A DNA stretch of 55,464 nucleotides from a virus: IMG/VR virus record IMGVR_UViG_3300025806_000001, positions 1-55,464 of that record; one strand, given 5' to 3'. Both the position numbers and the translations under genes were made by a program. This document shows positions 14,485-19,705 of this stretch, piece by piece (position 1 is the stretch's first letter; each line of letters starts with the position of its first letter). The notes under the pieces were generated by a model. It was not told the origin of the DNA and did not search any database. It saw only the letters and a list, made by a program, of their open reading frames with translations.

Positions 14485-14817
14485 ATGAACGAGAAAGAAG
14501 TACAAAATGGGTTATCTAATATTTCTACTGATCCTAATAGGAATAGCGAGTCTGGTGCTACGTTAGCAGGAACTCTTGCTGCTGATTGTGAAAACTTAGG
14601 GCAGACGCTCCGCATGTTGGCAGATAAAATACCACCTAGACAAGCAACAGATAGGCACATACTCATTGAGGCTATACAATCTGCTTTTCGTGAAGACGAA
14701 GCCTTGCGTGACCAAATGTGGGAGTTGTTTGAAGAAAACATAAAAGAGCTTTTACGCAGTGCAGAAGTAGATATTGATGCACATCTTGAAGTGAACTCAG
14801 CTTCGTTGAGGGTATAA
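14485..14817 (+). CDS. Hypothetical helical protein, 110 aa
   Basis: Not recognised. Acidic and probably mostly helical (LAADCENLGQTLRMLADKI, DQMWELFEENIKELL). No membrane segment, one Cys. First gene of a tight run of five small genes to 15966. Confidence 0.6.
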   Translation: MNEKEVQNGLSNISTDPNRNSESGATLAGTLAADCENLGQTLRMLADKIPPRQATDRHILIEAIQSAFREDEALRDQMWELFEENIKELLRSAEVDIDAHLEVNSASLRV

Positions 14818-14819
14818 CT

Positions 14820-15134
14820 ATGGCGAAATGGAAAGAAGTCCCTACTACTAAGACTACTCACACCATCGCAGAAGTGCGAGCTATTATTAGCTCGTTACTT
14901 TCTGCCTCTGAACGAGAGTTTAAACTAGAACATCAAGCTATTGGCGTTCCCATAAAAAACTTTGATGACAACCGTAGGCTAGGGGTAGTCACATTCACTC
15001 TAGCCACAATCTGTTTCAATAACCCTGACGCATTAAAAAGACTTGAAAAAAGGGTGGCAGATATCAATAGGCAAGTACACTTGTTAGATACTCGCCGAAC
15101 AAAAGATACTAAACGTGAAGGGGGAGTTAAGTGA
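14820..15134 (+). CDS. Hypothetical protein, 104 aa
   Basis: Not recognised. Begins 2 nt after the preceding stop, with GAGGG as the ribosome site. Helical, with a basic C terminus (DTRRTKDTKRE). The stop overlaps the next gene (TGATG). Confidence 0.6.
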   Translation: MAKWKEVPTTKTTHTIAEVRAIISSLLSASEREFKLEHQAIGVPIKNFDDNRRLGVVTFTLATICFNNPDALKRLEKRVADINRQVHLLDTRRTKDTKREGGVK

Positions 15135-15313
15135 TGGCGTTTATAGTAAGAGCAAAAGATCTTGAACCATTCTTAAAATGGCTTGATACTTGTCCATGTT
15201 CATATAGCATAAGCTCAATGCAGAGTGGGTTCGTCCACGTTAAATTCCTGCTTCAACCAGAGGTGCAAACGATTCCTGCACCTGAAAAATATGGGGAGGT
15301 TAAGCATGACTAA
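15134..15313 (+). CDS. Hypothetical protein, 59 aa
   Basis: Start ATG 15134 (TGATG overlap) with GGGGAG 7 nt upstream, preferred to GTG 15131. Not recognised; contains CPCSYSISSM, and its C terminus overlaps the next gene by 8 nt. Confidence 0.55.
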   Translation: MAFIVRAKDLEPFLKWLDTCPCSYSISSMQSGFVHVKFLLQPEVQTIPAPEKYGEVKHD

Positions 15314-15623
15314 CCCATTATTAACCTTTCATATAGAAGAACCAAACGAAGATTACTGCGGTATGTGTCAGCAATTAGGCGAACCTCAGTATGGTGTTAA
15401 GATGCACCGCAGTCTACCAACTCAAGTGCATTGGGTGCGAGCCGAAGCAGAAGGCTTGCCAGAAGATAAAAAATATGTCAAATTATGCTCAGATTGTTTG
15501 TATGACGCAAGCATGTCAAATGAAGTTGAAGCTATATTTAAGGATGGCGAACCATGGATTCCTGAGCAATCGGGTATGTTTTTCATCCGCAGTAAATTAG
15601 GAGAAACAAATGAGTCAAACTGA
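15306..15623 (+). CDS. Putative zinc-binding protein, 105 aa
   Basis: Start ATG 15306 is chosen because GGGGAGG is 6 nt upstream; longer in-frame starts lie inside the previous gene. Two cysteine pairs, YCGMCQQLG near the N terminus and LCSDCLYDA about 45 residues later, suggest a treble-clef or ribbon zinc site. Function unknown. Confidence 0.65.
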   Translation: MTNPLLTFHIEEPNEDYCGMCQQLGEPQYGVKMHRSLPTQVHWVRAEAEGLPEDKKYVKLCSDCLYDASMSNEVEAIFKDGEPWIPEQSGMFFIRSKLGETNESN

Positions 15624-15966
15624 TAGAACACGCCCAAGTGATGAGTTTGTGGCAAGAATTTTAACTGATAAAGAAAATGGATTGACTGCAAAGCAAATAC
15701 AGTCTTCCCACGGGATTACAAAAAATCAATATAAGTACATTGTGTATACGCTCGGCAAAAAATTAAATGAGAATAGTGCTAATTTTAAATCAACTAAGTC
15801 TGCTCAATCGGCAGCCGTGACTGTGTCATCTGCATCAGAAGCAAAAGCCGACGTTTGGATTCCCATGGAAAAAACAGTAGATTTTTTCTATCCCAAGAAA
15901 GAAAAGAAATCTTTTTGGAAAAGCCTTGTGTCAAAAATCTTTTTTTGGTATCCTAAAAAAGCATAA
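15610..15966 (+). CDS. Hypothetical protein with possible HTH N terminus, 118 aa
   Basis: TAGGAGAAACA precedes the ATG, which overlaps the upstream gene by 14 nt. Residues 14-50 (ARILTDKENGLTAKQIQSSH, then GITKNQYKYIVYTLGKKL) look like a helix-turn-helix or wHTH fold. A Ser/Ala-rich linker follows, then a basic aromatic C terminus that repeats FFYPKKEKKSFW and FFWYPKKA. Possibly a DNA-binding or membrane-touching regulator; unproven. Last gene before a strong terminator. Confidence 0.6.
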   Translation: MSQTDRTRPSDEFVARILTDKENGLTAKQIQSSHGITKNQYKYIVYTLGKKLNENSANFKSTKSAQSAAVTVSSASEAKADVWIPMEKTVDFFYPKKEKKSFWKSLVSKIFFWYPKKA

Positions 15967-16002
15967 GCTCACCTCCCAAGTTATATGCTCACACTCTCTC
16001 AA

Positions 16003-16039
16003 CCCCCTGATTCAACCCTTTTGGTCAGGGGGTCTTTTT
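16003..16039 (+). terminator. Rho-independent terminator
   Basis: Stem CCCCCTGA (16003-16010) / TCAGGGGG (16025-16032), 14-nt loop, then TCTTTTT. It ends the early/middle transcription unit just before the structural-side leader. Confidence 0.85.
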
Positions 16040-16044
16040 ATATA

Positions 16045-16290
16045 TTATCTGGACTTTGCTATATAGGGGTAAATGATGGATAGGACTCTTTTTGTTTTTA
16101 ATGATTTGATAATATACAATATCTCACTATACCCCTATATTCAATAGGTTAGCATGGATTATGGTTCTCTGACTCCGATATCTTGATCACAATAGATCAT
16201 TACTTTCGTGTTCGCGCGACTTCAAATCAGGGCTGTTTTAAAATGGCTACTTTTCTTTTTCCCTCCTATTTAGTAAAGTGGTCCCATCAT
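16045..16290 (+). promoter_or_regulatory. Long leader element, copy A, with extended -10 promoter
   Basis: Shares ordered blocks with 53337-53510: TTATCTGG (16045), TTTGCTATATAG with TATATA at 16060-16065 preceded by TGC (extended -10), GGTAAA, GATAGGA, ATATACAATATCT (16112-16124), ACTTTCGTG (16202-16210), TCGCGCGA palindrome (16212-16219), AAATC and CCTATTtAGTAAA. This copy has about 77 extra nt, including an inverted copy of ATATAGGGGTA (16061-16071 against 16130-16140). It fills most of the 344-nt gap upstream of the small terminase gene. Long conserved 5' leader, origin-like element, or both. Confidence 0.6.
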
Positions 16291-16309
16291 AACGAGAAGG
16301 AAACTCAAA

Positions 16310-16864
16310 ATGCCTCTTGCAAAAGCTACTCACAAACCCACTATCAATGTCGTCGCTAATCCTCGTGTAGAGAAAGGAATTACTCCGAAACAAGAAGAGT
16401 TTTGTAGAATCTACGTTTGTGAAGACATTAGCCAGACTGAGGCTGCGGTGCGAGCAGGATACTCTGTGAAATCTGCCCATGCCATTGCATCGCAACTACT
16501 CAATGGGCAAAGGTATCCTCAAGTTGTGCAAAGGATAGGTGAACTAAAAAGTGAGTTATCTAAAAAGTACGAGGTAAGTTTTGAAGGACACGTTAAAAAA
16601 CTAGCCGAAATACGTGACGCTGCCATGACTGGAGGAAACTTCGCAGCAGCAGTCGCAGCCGAAAAGTCTAGAGGACAAGCAGCAGGGATCTATATAGATC
16701 GTAAAGAAATCCTTCATGGACGCATTGATCAAATGGACAGAGAACAGGTTATGAAAGAAATAGAGCGTTTGCAAAAAGAGTTTCCTGCACTCGCAGCAGT
16801 AGCCGATGGCAATATGGTCATCGAGGGGACTGTGCAAAAAAAGATAACAAAAGACACTACTTGA
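16310..16864 (+). CDS. terS: Terminase small subunit (Terminase_2-like)
   Basis: 184 aa. ITPKQEEFCRIYVCEDISQT (23-42), then EAAVRAGYSVKSAHAIASQL, forms the N-terminal helix-turn-helix of Terminase_2 small subunits, followed by a helical oligomerisation region (RGQAAGIYIDRKEI). It would recognise the packaging site and recruit the large subunit. The gene is separated from terL by 2.8 kb holding small genes and repeats, an uncommon split. Ribosome site GAGAAGGA lies 8 nt before the ATG. Confidence 0.8.
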   Translation: MPLAKATHKPTINVVANPRVEKGITPKQEEFCRIYVCEDISQTEAAVRAGYSVKSAHAIASQLLNGQRYPQVVQRIGELKSELSKKYEVSFEGHVKKLAEIRDAAMTGGNFAAAVAAEKSRGQAAGIYIDRKEILHGRIDQMDREQVMKEIERLQKEFPALAAVADGNMVIEGTVQKKITKDTT

Positions 16865-16888
16865 CAAATACCTGTGCTACAGTAAAGT
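16861..16888 (+). promoter_or_regulatory. Sigma70-type promoter overlapping the end of terS
   Basis: Perfect -35 TTGACA (16861-16866), N16, TAAAGT (16883-16888). It overlaps the terS stop codon and would drive the three genes from 16927. Confidence 0.6.
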
Positions 16889-16903
16889 ACGATCAATTTA
16901 ACC

Positions 16904-16921
16904 AACCCGAAGAAAGGGGTT
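16904..16921 (+). promoter_or_regulatory. RBS hairpin (AGAAAG-loop family)
   Basis: Stem AACCC (16904-16908) / GGGTT (16917-16921), loop GAAGAAAG; start codon 5 nt after the stem. Confidence 0.65.
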
Positions 16922-16926
16922 TTGAT

Positions 16927-17127
16927 ATGGCTACTAAGTTTAGTGAGTGGACTAAAAAGTTAGGACAACAGCATTTTGCAATGGCTGATGGCACAAGCAG
17001 GACATTATGTGGGATGCCGATGCTCGGCAACAATTATGCTAGGGATTTATACGACGAGGACAAAACACCCTGCACGACATGTGCTGAGCGTATGGACTTT
17101 ATTGTAACAGGGGAGCTCGTAGACTAA
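16927..17127 (+). CDS. Small Cys-containing hypothetical protein, 66 aa
   Basis: ATG 16927 is chosen because the ribosome site AAAGGGG lies in the hairpin just upstream and a TTG at 16861 overlaps the promoter. Residues QQHFAMADG, LCGMP and PCTTCAERM may form a small zinc site. Function unknown. Overlaps the next gene by 1 nt. Confidence 0.6.
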   Translation: MATKFSEWTKKLGQQHFAMADGTSRTLCGMPMLGNNYARDLYDEDKTPCTTCAERMDFIVTGELVD

Positions 17128-17483
17128 TGGCTAAACTATTTACAAATGAGTACCATATCGTTGGGACATATATTTCTAATCACCGCCTTGGCAAAAATGG
17201 TTGGGAAGACGTGCCTGAAGGATTTGAGGCTGTCGGGCATAGACACTGTGGATATGAAACTCACAGCGAAGCGATGGAAGCCGCTGAAGAAATGAGAACA
17301 CGAGGGTTTAAAGTTTACGTTTACGAAATGAACCCGACACCCATTTACGAAGCGGAGGGTTTAGAACCAGAGCCTGATAATTGGCACGAAGATGACCACC
17401 ACGGTGAATCCTTATCTGACCACTATTATGAAGACATAGAAAGTAGCACTGACTATTGCTACCGCATGGGACATGACATGTAA
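17127..17483 (+). CDS. Hypothetical protein, 118 aa
   Basis: Not recognised. Probably folded N-terminal half (EYHIVGTYISNHRLGKNGWE), then an acidic, His- and Tyr-rich tail (WHEDDHHGESLSDHYYEDIE) that could bind metal. Overlaps its neighbours by 1 nt on both sides, placing it in one operon with the nuclease-like gene. Confidence 0.6.
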   Translation: MAKLFTNEYHIVGTYISNHRLGKNGWEDVPEGFEAVGHRHCGYETHSEAMEAAEEMRTRGFKVYVYEMNPTPIYEAEGLEPEPDNWHEDDHHGESLSDHYYEDIESSTDYCYRMGHDM

Positions 17484-17944
17484 TGGGAACAAAACCCGAG
17501 TCACAATTATGGTATAAACTCCGTGATGGAACCAAAGATCTAGGTGTGTTTTGGACACGCCTAGAATCATGGGCAAGTCCTGGAGTTCCTGACTTACACG
17601 GCATCGTCCAAGGTCATCCATTTTGGTTAGAACTCAAGGTTCACAGGTTAAAGTCCCTAAAGTCTATAACTCTACGTCCTCATCAAATTGCGTGGCAAAC
17701 AAGATATTCTATGAATGGAGGCTCAGTTTATAACTTGGTTCATCATCCTTCTTCCCATACCCTAAATATATTTGGCGGTGAGAGAGCGATACAGATAGCA
17801 GGAAACGGAGAATCATGGACACCTGATTGGAGTTCCCCGACACCGTACGATTGGACAGGTATCATCAATCATATTCTATCCTCAAAATCGTCCCATCACA
17901 ATGAGAAAGATATCCAATTTTCTCCCATGATAGAGGAAGAATGA
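17483..17944 (+). CDS. VRR-NUC-like nuclease (PD-(D/E)XK fold)
   Basis: 153 aa. SPGVPDLHGI (D37) and PFWLELKVHR (E50, K52) give the D...ExK catalytic set of VRR-NUC/Holliday-junction-resolvase-like nucleases, followed by LRPHQIAWQ, which is typical of the family. It may resolve branched DNA before packaging or act on recombination intermediates. Its place between the small terminase and a repeat array supports a packaging- or replication-linked role. The C-terminal 40 residues are low in recognisable structure. Confidence 0.7.
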   Translation: MGTKPESQLWYKLRDGTKDLGVFWTRLESWASPGVPDLHGIVQGHPFWLELKVHRLKSLKSITLRPHQIAWQTRYSMNGGSVYNLVHHPSSHTLNIFGGERAIQIAGNGESWTPDWSSPTPYDWTGIINHILSSKSSHHNEKDIQFSPMIEEE

Positions 17945-17955
17945 TTATGACAAGG

Positions 17956-18033
17956 ACTTGAGGATGATTGACGATGAACCATGATCCGTGGACGATGATT
18001 GACGATGACAAGACAGATGATGATTGACGATGA
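17956..18033 (+). repeat. Iteron-like direct repeats, left array
   Basis: Three exact copies of GATGATTGACGATGA at 17963-17977, 17994-18008 and 18019-18033, within a stretch dominated by GATGA. The 16-mer ACTTGAGGATGATTGA (17956-17971) is the exact reverse complement of 18719-18734. This is the content of most of the 236-nt gap after the nuclease gene. Replication origin, packaging site or regulator-binding array are all possible. Confidence 0.7.
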
Positions 18034-18093
18034 CCGATGATTCTTGAGGATTTTGCCGTCAATAAATAAAGATTATTTAAGAGTATAAAAGAC

Positions 18094-18122
18094 TTGCACC
18101 TGAGTTCACTATTTGCTATTCT
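18094..18122 (+). promoter_or_regulatory. Promoter for the first paralogue
   Basis: TTGCAC (18094-18099), N17, TATTCT (18117-18122) with TGC immediately before the -10 (extended -10). AGTTCACTATT (18103-18113) within the spacer is the reverse complement of a motif in the second paralogue's promoter. Confidence 0.6.
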
Positions 18123-18157
18123 ATATATGTATCCAACGCATAGTGTGTTGGGACAGT

Positions 18158-18173
18158 GCTCGTAGAAAGGAGC
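18158..18173 (+). promoter_or_regulatory. RBS hairpin (AGAAAG-loop family)
   Basis: Stem GCTC (18158-18161) / GAGC (18170-18173), loop GTAGAAAG; start codon 7 nt after the stem. Confidence 0.65.
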
Positions 18174-18180
18174 TTCTATC

Positions 18181-18606
18181 ATGGCTAATACAGCTAAAAA
18201 GACTTCCCCTAAATCTGCCACTAAAAAGGTGGTAAAATCCGTTGAGTTAGTGGTCACTGACCAAGAGCTAACTTACGACGACATCTGGCATTTTGTACAG
18301 ACTCAGGCAGGTGGCAATGAGGCTAACGTGAAAATCGTACCTCTTGACAATGTTGACCTCAAGTCTGACGCACCTGTGCCATTTGGTTATGGTGGACGAG
18401 CAGGTGGTGTTCGTCAAAAAATTCAAGACTGGATGTTGCGTGGTGTTGATGGCGACCTCACACTAAAAGCGGTTCTCACTAAAGCCGCTCCATTAGGACA
18501 CAGTCGCAAAAAGCCTGTCTGTCTACACGCCCTCTTGCATGGTGGTTACTCACCGTCTAGTAAATACTGGATGACACCATATGTCAAACTCGTAGTACAA
18601 GCTTAA
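18181..18606 (+). CDS. Lysine-tailed paralogue 1, function unknown, 141 aa
   Basis: Not recognised. A basic Lys/Thr/Ala-rich tail (TAKKTSPKSATKKVVKS, residues 4-20) precedes a folded region that is clearly homologous to the protein at 19035-19460: DIWxFVQxxAGGN, PLDNVxLxSDxPVPFGY, GGVRxxIQDW, PLGHSxKxP and YVKLVVQ are common to both. The Gly-rich, highly ordered motifs suggest an enzyme-like or nucleic-acid-binding fold. It has its own promoter, RBS hairpin and a strong terminator, so it is a single-gene transcription unit, which often indicates high or independently timed expression. Confidence 0.8.
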   Translation: MANTAKKTSPKSATKKVVKSVELVVTDQELTYDDIWHFVQTQAGGNEANVKIVPLDNVDLKSDAPVPFGYGGRAGGVRQKIQDWMLRGVDGDLTLKAVLTKAAPLGHSRKKPVCLHALLHGGYSPSSKYWMTPYVKLVVQA

Positions 18607-18610
18607 GGAT

Positions 18611-18636
18611 AAGGGGACTTCGGTCCCCTTTTTCTC
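18611..18636 (+). terminator. Rho-independent terminator with UUCG tetraloop
   Basis: AAGGGGAC (18611-18618), loop TTCG, GTCCCCTT (18623-18630), then TTTCTC. Eight perfect pairs closed by the very stable UUCG loop. Confidence 0.9.
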
Positions 18637-18718
18637 TTATCCCATTCCCGAGGAAAATTGATGATTATCCCATTCCCGAGGAAGACCGACGACATATATG
18701 TATGAGTACATATATTAA

Positions 18719-18780
18719 TCAATCATCCTCAAGTAATCATCATCAAGTAATCATCATCAAGTAATCATCATCAATCATCC
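18719..18780 (+). repeat. Tandem and inverted repeats, right array
   Basis: Three exact tandem copies of AAGTAATCATCATC (18731-18744, 18745-18758, 18759-18772), flanked by TCAATCATCC at 18719-18728 and 18771-18780. TCAATCATCCTCAAGT (18719-18734) is the inverted partner of 17956-17971. The two arrays bracket the first paralogue and its promoter. The rest of this 429-nt gap (18607-19034) holds a terminator, a promoter and a 19-codon reading frame. Confidence 0.75.
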
Positions 18781-18819
18781 TCGGGTCAATCTTTTATAAT
18801 CTTGTCTGGCAATTAAAGT

Positions 18820-18848
18820 TTGCTCCATGCAAACCGTTTTAATAATAT
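18820..18848 (+). promoter_or_regulatory. Sigma70-type promoter
   Basis: TTGCTC (18820-18825), N17, TAATAT (18843-18848); lies 27 nt before the small membrane-peptide frame. Confidence 0.5.
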
Positions 18849-18875
18849 TAGTAGTACAAACAAAAAGGGGTTCGT

Positions 18876-18935
18876 ATGTCATTCATAATAGTAGTCATAA
18901 TAATAGTCGGTATAATTAGTTTAATAAAAATGTAA
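18876..18935 (+). CDS. 19-residue hydrophobic membrane peptide
   Basis: ATG 18876 to TAA 18935, with AAGGGG 5 nt upstream and a putative promoter before it. Almost the whole peptide is one Ile/Val-rich helix (IIVVIIIVGIISLI) ending in Lys-Met, as in small toxic or regulatory membrane peptides. Composition, ribosome site and promoter support it, but the length makes it provisional. Confidence 0.45.
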   Translation: MSFIIVVIIIVGIISLIKM

Positions 18936-18938
18936 AAA

Positions 18939-18982
18939 AGTTCACAAAAGGGGTTTACAATAATAGTGAACTATAGTAGAAA
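18939..18982 (+). promoter_or_regulatory. Promoter and operator-like inverted repeat for the second paralogue
   Basis: TTTACA (18954-18959), N17, TAGAAA (18977-18982). AGTTCAC (18939-18945) and GTGAACT (18966-18972) are inverted around the -35 and spacer, as expected of a repressor or activator site. Confidence 0.45.
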
Positions 18983-19013
18983 GAATATGTAGCCAATAAA
19001 GGTTACAGTCATA

Positions 19014-19029
19014 AACCGTAGAAAGGGTT
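19014..19029 (+). promoter_or_regulatory. RBS hairpin (AGAAAG-loop family)
   Basis: Stem AACC (19014-19017) / GGTT (19026-19029), loop GTAGAAAG; start codon 5 nt after the stem. The loop is identical to that of the first paralogue, while all four stem pairs differ. Confidence 0.65.
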
Positions 19030-19034
19030 CTCAA

Positions 19035-19460
19035 ATGACAAAAGCAAAAACAAAAACAACCGCCACTAAATCAGTCGCAGTAGCAACGCTACAAAATACT
19101 GGTACTCCTATCAACTACTCTGACATCTGGGCTTTCGTTCAAGCCGAAGCAGGTGGCAATGTACATAATGTACAGGTTCTTCCGCTTGACAATGTTAAGC
19201 TAGATTCAGATCAGCCAGTGCCGTTCGGTTACACTGGCAAGGTCGGCGGTGTTCGTGCCACAATCCAAGACTGGTTGCTAAAAGGTTATGAAGGTAATCA
19301 CAGTTTGTTTGCAATCCTTAATGCTGCGAAGCCACTAGGTCACAGCACTAAGTCGCCTATCTGTTTGTTGGCAATGCTTAACGGTGGTTATACTCCGAGC
19401 AGTTCAGTATATGGTACTGGCTATGTCAAACTGGTAGTTCAACCTCAAGCCACAGCCTAA
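19035..19460 (+). CDS. Lysine-tailed paralogue 2, function unknown, 141 aa
   Basis: Same length as the protein at 18181-18606, and more than half of the 110-residue core is identical by eye. The tail is again Lys/Thr/Ala-rich (TKAKTKTTATKSVAVA) but its sequence is not conserved, so charge appears to matter more than sequence. Core motifs: DIWAFVQAEAGGN, PLDNVKLDSDQPVPFGY, GGVRATIQDWLL, PLGHSTKSPICLLAMLNGGY, YVKLVVQP. Own promoter with an inverted repeat, RBS hairpin and downstream hairpin. Function unknown; histone-like or coat-accessory roles are guesses. Confidence 0.8.
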   Translation: MTKAKTKTTATKSVAVATLQNTGTPINYSDIWAFVQAEAGGNVHNVQVLPLDNVKLDSDQPVPFGYTGKVGGVRATIQDWLLKGYEGNHSLFAILNAAKPLGHSTKSPICLLAMLNGGYTPSSSVYGTGYVKLVVQPQATA

Positions 19461-19467
19461 CGTCAAC

Positions 19468-19493
19468 GGCTAGGGGGATGGGTCCCCCTAGCC
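19468..19493 (+). terminator. Strong hairpin without T-tract
   Basis: GGCTAGGGGGA (19468-19478), loop TGGG, TCCCCCTAGCC (19483-19493): eleven perfect pairs. No U-tract follows, so it may be a 3'-end stabiliser or a factor-dependent terminator. Confidence 0.6.
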
Positions 19494-19512
19494 AATACTA
19501 AACTGAGCATTG

Positions 19513-19537
19513 CCCCCTCCCCCCCTACCACCCCCCC
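19513..19537 (-). other. G-quadruplex-capable tract (minus strand)
   Basis: The plus strand reads C5, T, C7, TA, CC, A, C7. On the minus strand this gives three long G runs that can supply four G3 or longer tracts with short loops. It is conspicuous in an AT-rich genome and lies between the second paralogue and terL. Confidence 0.6.
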
Positions 19538-19548
19538 TGACGACGACC

Positions 19549-19580
19549 CTTGGTTATGTCGTTAGGTATAACCAAGTTTT
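19549..19580 (+). terminator. Rho-independent terminator
   Basis: CTTGGTTAT (19549-19557) / ATAACCAAG (19568-19576) with a 10-nt loop, followed by TTTT. It isolates the paralogue region from the large terminase gene. Confidence 0.7.
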
Positions 19581-19705
19581 AGATATTTCTTCGAGTACCA
19601 AAAACATTTTTCATGGATAGTGAACTGTGCTCGACGGAAAGCCTAGACGACGTACCCCCTATTGTGTGTTTTGATTATAGGTTCATTGCCCTTTGAAATT
19701 TTTCG

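Noticed and set aside
16045-16290. Insertion sequence or transposon end explaining the A/B repeats
   Set aside because: No transposase, no target duplication and only diverged block similarity; a duplicated regulatory leader fits better.
16861-16926. N-terminal extension of the 66-aa gene from a TTG at 16861
   Set aside because: That TTG is the first part of a perfect TTGACA -35 box, and the ATG at 16927 has a strong ribosome site in a hairpin.
17941-18060. CRISPR-like array
   Set aside because: The repeats are only 15 bp, irregularly spaced (25 and 31 nt apart) and of the same low-complexity GATGA family as their surroundings; no cas genes are present.
18102-18976. The RBS hairpins as CsrA/RsmA sites
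   Set aside because: CsrA sites present GGA in the loop; here the G or GA after AAAG is usually in the stem and several members read GGG or GAC, so the CsrA consensus is not met.
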